38,035 nucleotides of DNA from NCBI GenBank assembly GCA_947476525.1, contig CANJQY010000008.1, positions 1 to 38,035 on the forward strand. Direction: 5' to 3'. The notes below the pieces were generated by a model, which was given only the letters and a program-made list of their open reading frames with translations, had not been told where the DNA came from and made no database searches. Position 1 is the first letter of the stretch. The number at the start of each line of letters is the position of its first letter. A program made the position numbers and the translations under genes. Positions 8,660 through 16,987 of this stretch are shown piece after piece. The DNA comes from Oligoflexales bacterium. Its GTDB lineage: Bacteria; Bdellovibrionota_B; Oligoflexia; Oligoflexales; RGVZ01.

Positions 8660-9711
8660 TTACGGTGATCCTTCTTTATCGGACGAGTTGAAAACGACTC
8701 TTTCTTATTTGGCGCGCCGTCTCGGCGAAAGTCTTGATTTGCCGATTTCAACGCTTCTTTAAAGGCCTTCTTACCGTCTTTGCGAACCATTTTTTTATCC
8801 AGTGTTTCACGGTCTTCTTCAATCGCCTGAGCTAATACATCAGGAGTAACGACCTCGCCCGGCTTAGATTTTGCTACCTGCTGGAAATAAAATGACAGGG
8901 CCCCCGAATTTTCATGTTTGAGTTTTGCCGCGTCATTTTTAGCGTTCTTACGGAGAATAAATAGGTAGTTAAATCCGCGAAGATAATAATTGCCTTCGAT
9001 CGCCGATGTGTGCCAATGGTTACGCTTCAGCTTTTTATTGTGCCTCGTCACGCAAACTATATCCACGGGCTCAAACAATGTCGACAGCCGCAAAAATAAT
9101 TCAAATCCAAGAGGTGCCAGTGGCTTACCCTTGGCAAACGAATCTTGGATGTATAAAGCGATATAGCCACCGTCTTTGGTCACTCGGTAGAGTTCGGCAA
9201 TCACCTTTTCCATGGCCTCATAGTAGCCGCCGCCGCGCGCTTCGAGTTCGCCGATGCAAGCCTCTGAACCGCTATATTTGATGTGCGTGCTGTAGGGGGG
9301 GTCTACAAACACAAAATCGACCGCCCCGTTTTGAAGCGGCAACTTTCTAGCGTCTGCCTTTTTAACGCCAGCGTGTGCGGGGGCAAGGTCAAAGCCTAGC
9401 CCAATTCGACCAAGGTCCTTGCAAACGTCGAGAGTCGTACCGCTGCCGCACATCGGGTCGAGAACGGTTGCGCCTGGTTTTGTATAACGCTGCAAAAGAT
9501 TCCAAATGACGTAACTTGGCGTAACACCCGCATACTCGCCGTCACCTTGCTCCGATTCGCGACCATAGTGTTGACTAGGAAAATCCCACAGAGTCGTGGT
9601 TTGCACAAGGGGCTTAGGCTGCTTGAATTTTTTAGATTCGTCGTCCCTAAATGACGACCCGCTTTTTGATGGTCCGCTATGAGATTGAGGAGGTCTATTT
9701 TTTGTGTTCAT
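8656..9711 (-). CDS. DNA methyltransferase (N4-cytosine/N6-adenine type)
   Basis: Motif I 'VLDPMCGSGTT', motif IV 'FVFVDPPYSTHIKYSG', N-terminal 'TTLWDFPSQHYG'. Motif order I then IV. Confidence 0.8.
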   Translation of the reverse strand: MNTKNRPPQSHSGPSKSGSSFRDDESKKFKQPKPLVQTTTLWDFPSQHYGRESEQGDGEYAGVTPSYVIWNLLQRYTKPGATVLDPMCGSGTTLDVCKDLGRIGLGFDLAPAHAGVKKADARKLPLQNGAVDFVFVDPPYSTHIKYSGSEACIGELEARGGGYYEAMEKVIAELYRVTKDGGYIALYIQDSFAKGKPLAPLGFELFLRLSTLFEPVDIVCVTRHNKKLKRNHWHTSAIEGNYYLRGFNYLFILRKNAKNDAAKLKHENSGALSFYFQQVAKSKPGEVVTPDVLAQAIEEDRETLDKKMVRKDGKKAFKEALKSANQDFRRDGAPNKKESFSTRPIKKDHRK

Positions 9712-9789
9712 TTTTCGATTCCAATGGTGATTTTTATGGTCAGATTTACGAGCAAAGATCTTTGTCTTGGATATTCTACGGGAGCGTCG

Positions 9790-10494
9790 TCACGGAAAAA
9801 TTATATCCTGAGTTTGAGGAAATGCCGATGCCCAAATCTCCCGCCAGTATCCCGGAATGGGCGCCAGCAACTTCATTGGTTCAAGACCTACTGGGTGCAA
9901 AAACTCCAGCCTTGCGGCGTGGAGCGCCACACGGCCGTCCCAGCGGGCTTTGGCGCCATACTTAGTATCACCAACTAGGGGACAGCCTATGGCCGCCATT
10001 TGAGCCCTAATTTGGTGGCTTCGCCCGGTCACAGGCTTCACCTCGACAATGGCGTTGACGCCAGACTGAGCGAGGACTCGGTAGGATAGTACGCACCGTT
10101 TCCCGTCCTTGGAATTGGCCTTTACGATGAAAGCTCTGTTTTCGCCTTTATCTTTAGCCAGCCAGTGCTCAAGGGTTCCCTCGGGCTGCTGAGGAATCGA
10201 TGTCGTGAGCGCAACGTAGGTTTTATTCATCTCGCGGTCCCTAAACAGCTCGTTTAGCCTCGCTGCAGCTTTGCTACTCACTGCAAATAGGATCACCCCA
10301 GATACTGGCCGGTCCAAAAAGTGAATGGGCACACAGTAGCCTTTTTTGCCGTCGACTTGTTTTTCGGCATTCCAGCGGCGCACCTGGTCAAGCAACGTCT
10401 CGTCTCCGCTACTTTCACTGGCCACAGGCAGCCGTGCAGGCTTCACTAGTGCCACCAGATGGCGATCTTCATAAATAATATTAAGTATTTGCAT
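9790..10494 (-). CDS. RluA-family pseudouridine synthase
   Basis: 'IHFLDRPVSGVILFAVSSKAAARLNELFRDREMNKTYVALT' with catalytic Asp; 'VEVKPVTGRSHQIRAQMAAIGCPLVGDTKYG'. Start moved to MQILNIIYEDRHLVAL (10494). Confidence 0.9.
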   Translation of the reverse strand: MQILNIIYEDRHLVALVKPARLPVASESSGDETLLDQVRRWNAEKQVDGKKGYCVPIHFLDRPVSGVILFAVSSKAAARLNELFRDREMNKTYVALTTSIPQQPEGTLEHWLAKDKGENRAFIVKANSKDGKRCVLSYRVLAQSGVNAIVEVKPVTGRSHQIRAQMAAIGCPLVGDTKYGAKARWDGRVALHAARLEFLHPVGLEPMKLLAPIPGYWREIWASAFPQTQDIIFP

Positions 10495-10692
10495 AGGAAT
10501 TCTGACTCTTCTAAGGCCCCTTAAGTGGCGCAACCTATCTCTGACAGTCCTGCTCTGTCAAGGCGCTATTGATGCTTACAATATTAGGTGATAAGTAGAT
10601 CTCGCTTCAAACGCTGATTGGCGACGCGGCTCGTTGCTCTAAACGGCTCGCTACCCCGACTACAGTCCTTTCATTTAACAGGAATCACCATT

Positions 10693-11415
10693 TTGAAATT
10701 AAGTCTATTTGGAACTTTATTATTAGCAACCTCCGCTGTTTCATCTCCATGCCTAAGTGCTGAAACCGTCGCCTTTACCCATCCATCAAGCAACAATGGC
10801 CGCGATCAGTTTCAGCTAGCACTCACCTGTTATTTAGTGGATCAGGTCCGAGGCAATTTCTCTGAAAGATGCTTAACGAGTCCCGGTGGTTTTTTTGAGA
10901 CGAATAATCTCCCGGAGCAAGCCATCGAAAACCTACGGGCGTCGATGATAGCCAACACCAATGTTTTTGATTTCGAAAAAATTCTAAATTGGTCTAATAC
11001 CTGGTCTTACGCACTACGAAACCGCCGACCTCAGGTTGCGCTCATAAGTGATACGCTCGCGCAATTTAGCAAAAGCACGCGTTACAAATCCTGGCCAAAA
11101 GAAATTATCATGCGCAGTACTGCCAAACAAAAAACAAGAGTCATTTACCGCTCCCCGGGGCCCAATCCGATTGGACTTTCCGTGGCTGAGACCTACGAGA
11201 GTGTGATCGGCGATTTGACTGCCCCCCTCATAGAAACTGAGGTCGCCATGGACCGCAGCGACGGATCTGGAAATGCTGATTTTTATTCATATAACTCCAA
11301 AGGTCAACTTTCTACCACATCATTGTTTCCCAGTGGGCCGAGGCAAGTTCCTGGATTTTGCATGGGATGCCACTATTCAATAGAAACGAAGACGTTTGAC
11401 CGAGCTATTCCCTAA
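10693..11415 (+). CDS. Secreted protein with a single C-terminal CxxCH haem-binding motif (possible monohaem cytochrome)
   Basis: TTG start giving signal peptide LKLSLFGTLLLATSAVSSPCLSA; 'VPGFCMGCHYS' near the C-terminus. Confidence 0.5.
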   Translation: MKLSLFGTLLLATSAVSSPCLSAETVAFTHPSSNNGRDQFQLALTCYLVDQVRGNFSERCLTSPGGFFETNNLPEQAIENLRASMIANTNVFDFEKILNWSNTWSYALRNRRPQVALISDTLAQFSKSTRYKSWPKEIIMRSTAKQKTRVIYRSPGPNPIGLSVAETYESVIGDLTAPLIETEVAMDRSDGSGNADFYSYNSKGQLSTTSLFPSGPRQVPGFCMGCHYSIETKTFDRAIP

Positions 11416-11429
11416 CCGAAAACATCCAT

Positions 11430-13916
11430 TCAATCCTCGATTTCTTCCCCCAAATCATCATCTGCCAGCACACATGGGGCAGGTGTCCACTTGCCATTTT
11501 CGCCACTTACGTCGCACTGCATACCAGTAGCAAGGGCGTCCGAGGGACACATCTCCTGAGTGCGATAGGTGACTTCGACAATTCCGGCGGTGCGATCAAC
11601 AAACGGCGTAACATCCAAAGCACGCAACGCCCCTCCACACTTCTCTGGCTTAAACTCTAAGTCACCAGCATCATCAATTTTCTGCACCAGCTCTTTTAGC
11701 GAAGGAAATTTAATTCTTTTCTCGCCATGAATAAGCACACACGACTCGACCGCCCACTCTTTTGACATACATTTCAATACGGCTTTATTCGAGCCTCCGT
11801 AATAGTCAATTTCTGCTACACCGCTGTCAAAAGCCGTGACTTTCCCTAAGTACCGTAGCTTAGAACTTGGATCAAATGACTTCCACTCTTCCAGGTGCCC
11901 GTCCTTAAATTTACATTGTGCAGCCGGTAAACTTGAAGAATAGCTTGTTTCGGTAACTCCGTGAGCCTGCCCATCCAGCCAGTCAGACTTCACACGTATA
12001 GCACCACCTGCGTCTCGCAATATAACAGTGCCGTTCAATAGCCCTCCTCTATAAGGAATCTCCGCGACCAAAATGCCACGTGCGTTGCGAAGTCTTACTG
12101 CGCCCTCAACCGCCCCCGCCTCAAAGCGAGCCTCGGCAATCTGCCGCTCCCCGTAGCGGATATCTAATGCGCCATTCGCCTTGCCGCCTGTAAACCCCAG
12201 ACTAAACAACGGATTTCCTGAGGGATCTCTCCACATCAATCGACCATGAGGTGCATCCTCGGAATAATCTGCACGAAATCCTTCGCCTCCGTTTTCATAG
12301 TACAGACGGCCACTGCCAAAGCGCTTTCCTGAAACGAAATCCAGCACGCCGGCCATTTTTCCCGAAGGGTGCCACCATGTGAATTTACCGTCGGCACGAC
12401 CCGCACGAATCGGGAGCCAATACTTGGCTAGCCCGTTTTTATGGAAGCCGACCATCACCGCCGAAGCTCCGCGCACAGGTTCATATACGAAAGATTTCAC
12501 AGCACCATCGTCGTACCATGACCTATTTTTCAGAGCTGTTTCCTCCGCGTTCAATCGCGACCATTTCCCTTGTCCTTTTTCACCGTAAACGATTGCCGCC
12601 GACATCGTTCCAGAATGATCCTCTGTCGCCAAAACATTGCCAGTACTGGAAAACCAGACATCAGTGCCCACTGCCTTGTCGTCAACTAGCATCGTTGTTG
12701 CCATGCCAGTGCGGCCTCCACCAACCGACGCTGTAATTTTTACTCGACCACTGACGGCCAAAAATTCCATTTGCCCATATTTAAAATTCCCATCTTCTAT
12801 GCGAAATGACGGACCAACGTTTTTTCCGGCAATATTGCGACATGAGAAAAATTCCAGCCAATGGTCTTTCGTCCAAAAAATCTCTCGCCATTGACCTCCG
12901 CTTGAGTCACAAATCTTCTTAAAACCTGGAGCCCCAATCGCCGTTGCAAGAACAAGTCTACGAACGCGTTGTTCGACACCCAGATCACGGCGTATTTTTG
13001 TCGCAAGTTGGGCTATAGACAACGTACCTGCATTAATTTGTGATTCTAACTGATTTAAGACTTCATCCCATCCACCTGCATCACTTTGATCAAGCATCCG
13101 CAAATTTACAGATTGATCGTCGCCAGAATCTTCTTCGCCGTCAGCGTTACTCACTTCCTCATCGTCATCATCCAAATCTTCGTCGTCATTTGTCAAAATT
13201 TTCAAGCCGTCAGGTTGCAACACAAGCTCAAGCAACGACACCTCAAGGCGCGATGACGCGGCCAGTTTTGATGCGAAATCCCACGGTGAAAAACGGATAG
13301 AGAAATTATAGGGGATTCTTTTTCCGGGACTACGTTCACAAAAATCTGCGACTGGCACAGAGGCCATAAGATCGCGGCCTGAAGCTGGAACAATCTCTTC
13401 AGAGGATTGCATTTTTGAAAAACCTGCTCCGCTCAAAAAAACTGTCGTCACATCCGGATTTATTTTCGAATCATTTGTCTCAAATATTTGCCCTAGATTG
13501 TCTTCTGCCTCATAAGAAACCCAATCGCTAGATTGAAAATCGGAGTCGGCTAAATTACTTTGCCGGGCCATGCCGACAATTGAAGTCAGTAAAGCCGACT
13601 TCCAAAAAGTTTCGGCGGTAATTGCAGCCTTTTTGTAGGAATCAGGCGGCAATGTTGCGTGCAATTTGGACGACTGATCCTCTGTCAATCCACTGCGACG
13701 ATCTAAGGAAACTTGAATATTTTTAGGCGGCAATCCAACTTTTAGTTTCCATTGTTGCATTTTTTTTTCAATCGATAATGAGCCATCAGCTGGCAAAGAC
13801 CTTGGCAAAGACAAAGCGTTATCTCGCGTTTCAACTTCCGCCTTAGAAAAATCGGCACCGAGCATTGTCGAGATGAAACCCACCAGAATTAGCGGTGAAA
13901 GCCTTAAATACGCCAT
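11430..13916 (-). CDS. Large secreted protein with MORN-like / YwqK-type repeats and an acidic linker
   Basis: Repeated motifs 'GKFTWWHPSGKMAGVLDFVSGKRFGSGRLYYENGGEGFRADYSEDAPHGRLMWRDPSGNPLF...NGTVILRDAGGAIRVKSDWLDGQAHGVTE'; acidic tract DDEDLDDDDEEVSNADGEEDSGDD. Confidence 0.7.
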   Translation of the reverse strand: MAYLRLSPLILVGFISTMLGADFSKAEVETRDNALSLPRSLPADGSLSIEKKMQQWKLKVGLPPKNIQVSLDRRSGLTEDQSSKLHATLPPDSYKKAAITAETFWKSALLTSIVGMARQSNLADSDFQSSDWVSYEAEDNLGQIFETNDSKINPDVTTVFLSGAGFSKMQSSEEIVPASGRDLMASVPVADFCERSPGKRIPYNFSIRFSPWDFASKLAASSRLEVSLLELVLQPDGLKILTNDDEDLDDDDEEVSNADGEEDSGDDQSVNLRMLDQSDAGGWDEVLNQLESQINAGTLSIAQLATKIRRDLGVEQRVRRLVLATAIGAPGFKKICDSSGGQWREIFWTKDHWLEFFSCRNIAGKNVGPSFRIEDGNFKYGQMEFLAVSGRVKITASVGGGRTGMATTMLVDDKAVGTDVWFSSTGNVLATEDHSGTMSAAIVYGEKGQGKWSRLNAEETALKNRSWYDDGAVKSFVYEPVRGASAVMVGFHKNGLAKYWLPIRAGRADGKFTWWHPSGKMAGVLDFVSGKRFGSGRLYYENGGEGFRADYSEDAPHGRLMWRDPSGNPLFSLGFTGGKANGALDIRYGERQIAEARFEAGAVEGAVRLRNARGILVAEIPYRGGLLNGTVILRDAGGAIRVKSDWLDGQAHGVTETSYSSSLPAAQCKFKDGHLEEWKSFDPSSKLRYLGKVTAFDSGVAEIDYYGGSNKAVLKCMSKEWAVESCVLIHGEKRIKFPSLKELVQKIDDAGDLEFKPEKCGGALRALDVTPFVDRTAGIVEVTYRTQEMCPSDALATGMQCDVSGENGKWTPAPCVLADDDLGEEIED

Positions 13917-15893
13917 CTAAAAGACCCCGCGCTCTGTTACCACGATGGGAATTCTTACCATTGGATGCCCGGGTCCAGGTTGATACATTTGATAACTCAC
14001 GCCCGCCGGGGCCCGACCAATTCCGTCTGCAGATCCCAAGTTTTGCTTGATCCAAGCTGCAAGCATGGAATCCATGGCTAGATCTGCACCTCGCAAAGAC
14101 TCAACCGATTTTGGCGCTTGGGCATCAGATCCAATCCAAGCCGCGATGACGACGTCATTTCTAGGAATAATCCACCACGCATTCCATCCCTTAAGCGCTT
14201 TCAGAAGTGGCTGATTTGCGAGCAATGGCGCGTCTCCTTTTGCACCCAAGGCCATCCACTTTCGCACAACCCAAGACACCGCAGGGTCTCCATGAAGAGA
14301 TGTACCCAGGACTTCACTATCACCTTTTATTTTATTTGCCGATCGGTCCGAGGATGCATATATCGTCTCGCCATTAGCCATCACACTTGAAATCAGCCCG
14401 TGCACCGATGTCGAACCCGCACCTGCAATACCCAGATAGGCCCGAGCAATGGTCAACGGATTTCCCGACAGCTCATCTATAGCGACGGCATCTTTAACCA
14501 CAAAACCAAGTCCCATCAATTTATCTCGGATGAGCCCATATCCTATCGCGGTGGCCAGTTGCTCAGCCTCATTGAATCGGCTGCCGACGGCCGCCTCGGC
14601 AATTGAATTATACCTATCAACGCTGACGTGCCCACGTTCGACAGCCCAGCCGAATATCATCGGGTAAATAACGGAACCAACCGGACGATAGAGATCAATG
14701 GCTCGATTAAATTGGCTGAGAGAAAAATCACTTCCACCAACAATACTGCGAATTTCTCCAGTATGCGTATCCAATACCACCGCCGACATTTCAAGGCCTT
14801 GCGTCCGCAATTTTCCAAACGATTTCGAAACAAGTTTTTGAAGGGACTGCTGCCACGCCCGGTCTATTGTCGTATTTATAACCAAACCGGATTTTGGCAG
14901 TTCTTTTTGCTCGAGGCGACGCCACAATTCAAGGCGAACGGCCTCTGTAACCCACCGCCCTTGATCAACTAATTCCGACTTTGGGGGTATGATTCGAATA
15001 ACATCCCTCTTGGCCACCGCCCATTTTTCTTTGGTGATCCATTTCAAACTTTTCAATTGATTCAAAACATACAATTGGCGAATTCTTGCCGAAGCTGGCC
15101 TTAAATGTGGGGCGAAACGAGATGGTGCTTGCGGTAAGCCTGCTAAAAGTGCCGCCTCACCAAGAGAAATCTGATCGATATTTTTATTGAAATAATGCCG
15201 CGCTGCCGTCTCAACACCCCAGGCATTATTCCCCAAATAGACACTGTTGAGCCAAATTTCTAAAATCTCTGACTTTGACATTTGACACTCCAGTGTCAGT
15301 GCCATCACGATTTCCCGCATTTTTCGTGCTAATGTTTTTTCCTTTGGCAAAAGTAGTTGCCGAACAACCTGTTGCGTAATAGTACTCGCTCCTTGAGCAA
15401 ATTTTTCACGCCTGATATTGGCTGCGGCCGCACGAACGATGGCCTTGAGGCTGACCCCATAGTGAGAATAAAAACCGTTATCTTCCGCCGCTAAAAATGC
15501 TTCCTGCACCATTTTTGGAATTTTTTTAAGCGAGACTGTATACCGCGCCTCATCACTAAAAACCCCTACGTCCTCGCCGCGAATGTCACGAATTTGCGAT
15601 GATAACTGCATGGTGCGAGATTTACCGCGAATCTCTGTCGCGACGCTGCCCGACAAATCTTGCAACGCCCACTTCCACGTAAACACCGAAATGCCGCAAA
15701 TAATTCCGACGCCAGTCAGAAATATGGCGAGCCTAGCGGCGGTTGATGGTGAACGATATGGATGAGCAAATTGGCTATCGAATTGGCTCTCGAATTGGCT
15801 ATGATTTTCAACAAGTGTGGGCCCGGCGACTACCGACTTGGATCGACCACTTATTGGGTCTTTGTGCATGGATTTTTTTGATTTTTGAATCAT
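13917..15893 (-). CDS. Class A penicillin-binding protein-like: GT51 glycosyltransferase with degenerate transpeptidase domain
   Basis: GT51 motifs EDNGFYSHYG, GASTITQQ, RKMREIVMALTLE, KSEILEIWLNSVYLG; TP region lacks SxxK (GSVIYP) and KTG. Confidence 0.88.
   Translation of the reverse strand: MIQKSKKSMHKDPISGRSKSVVAGPTLVENHSQFESQFDSQFAHPYRSPSTAARLAIFLTGVGIICGISVFTWKWALQDLSGSVATEIRGKSRTMQLSSQIRDIRGEDVGVFSDEARYTVSLKKIPKMVQEAFLAAEDNGFYSHYGVSLKAIVRAAAANIRREKFAQGASTITQQVVRQLLLPKEKTLARKMREIVMALTLECQMSKSEILEIWLNSVYLGNNAWGVETAARHYFNKNIDQISLGEAALLAGLPQAPSRFAPHLRPASARIRQLYVLNQLKSLKWITKEKWAVAKRDVIRIIPPKSELVDQGRWVTEAVRLELWRRLEQKELPKSGLVINTTIDRAWQQSLQKLVSKSFGKLRTQGLEMSAVVLDTHTGEIRSIVGGSDFSLSQFNRAIDLYRPVGSVIYPMIFGWAVERGHVSVDRYNSIAEAAVGSRFNEAEQLATAIGYGLIRDKLMGLGFVVKDAVAIDELSGNPLTIARAYLGIAGAGSTSVHGLISSVMANGETIYASSDRSANKIKGDSEVLGTSLHGDPAVSWVVRKWMALGAKGDAPLLANQPLLKALKGWNAWWIIPRNDVVIAAWIGSDAQAPKSVESLRGADLAMDSMLAAWIKQNLGSADGIGRAPAGVSYQMYQPGPGHPMVRIPIVVTERGVF
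15768..15803. repeat. About three tandem 12-bp units (aattggctNtcg) coding SQFESQFDSQF in the PBP N-terminus
   Basis: aattggctatcg-aattggctctcg-aattggctatga read directly. Confidence 0.7.
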
Positions 15894-15919
15894 CTCTACC
15901 CACGATAGCCTATTTTAAG

Positions 15920-16768
15920 TTATCCCTTCAATATTCTTCTCAAATTGACGGCCTTCTCGCGAATTTGCGCAGCCGTCATCGACCTATGATATAAATTTTT
16001 GTCGCTTGCAGGGTCCTTTTCCTTAGCATCAGCCACATGCTCCAAGGCCGTCGAAGCCATTTCTAAGGCCTCGTTCGCCATATCCTTCATGTCAGCGTAT
16101 TTGTCTAAGAGCTCTTGATAGCGATAGGCACAAGAATGCCAAATTTCACGTTTGCAGTAGAACTGCGCCACGAATTGGATGCTTTCTGCGAGCCTACGAC
16201 GACCTTTTCTAATCATTTCCTGAGACTTGGCCGCATACTCTGATTTCGGAGAATTTTTAACGATCTCCTCCCACTTGTTGACTGCCATCTCGGTGTATTC
16301 CTGTTCTCGAGTGACGACGTCTGGTGAGTCCTCCCAGTAGCTTTCTGCGCTGCGGAACTTCGCATAGTCGGCTTTAGGATGCTTTGGATGGAGCTTTACA
16401 AAGGTGTCGAAATCAGTGGCCGCCTCTTGAAATCGGTCAAGATGGAATTGACACTCTGCGATCATTAGTTCGGCTTCGGCCGCAAACTGGCTGTAGGGAA
16501 ACCGAGCTTTAAATTCACCCAATCGCTTGGAGGCGTCTTCGAAGTGACCTGCATCATACGGCTCTTTTGCAATGCCAAAAGATTTCTGCGCGTCGTTTGG
16601 ATCAAACTCCTTTTCGGAGCACGATGCACCGGCAAGCGCCACCGCCAGAATGAGCAGAGGCCCCTTACGTCCGACAAAACTTCGACAAAAAAGACGACGA
16701 AAAAAAACTAATGCCATACGCAAATCTCCTGCAGTTGCGAGCCATTCACTCGATGATAGTAGAGTCAC
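15920..16768 (-). CDS. bamD: Outer membrane assembly lipoprotein BamD (YfiO/ComL family)
   Basis: Lipobox LAGASC, TPRs 'EPYDAGHFEDASKRLGEFKARFPYSQFAAEAELMIAECQFHLDRFQEAATDFDTFVKLHPKHPKADYAKFRSAESYW'. Confidence 0.85.
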   Translation of the reverse strand: MTLLSSSEWLATAGDLRMALVFFRRLFCRSFVGRKGPLLILAVALAGASCSEKEFDPNDAQKSFGIAKEPYDAGHFEDASKRLGEFKARFPYSQFAAEAELMIAECQFHLDRFQEAATDFDTFVKLHPKHPKADYAKFRSAESYWEDSPDVVTREQEYTEMAVNKWEEIVKNSPKSEYAAKSQEMIRKGRRRLAESIQFVAQFYCKREIWHSCAYRYQELLDKYADMKDMANEALEMASTALEHVADAKEKDPASDKNLYHRSMTAAQIREKAVNLRRILKG

Positions 16769-16987
16769 ACAGGGGCAATCAACATGTCAACTGCCAGAAT
16801 ATGGATTGGCGGGATAGACTCCTTGAAATTGGCTCCAAGGCTAGTGATTATAACGTGTTAACAGTTCTTCGAGAATTTTAGCATTCCCAACAGAGAAGTT
16901 CCAATATAACATCGTCTGGGCTTGAGCACAATTTATGCCATCTGACGCGTCACATCCATAGTTTTTAGATTTAATCGGGCGTAATCG

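Noticed and set aside
8312-9711. Restriction-modification system
   Set aside because: No endonuclease or specificity gene is recognisable next to the methyltransferase.
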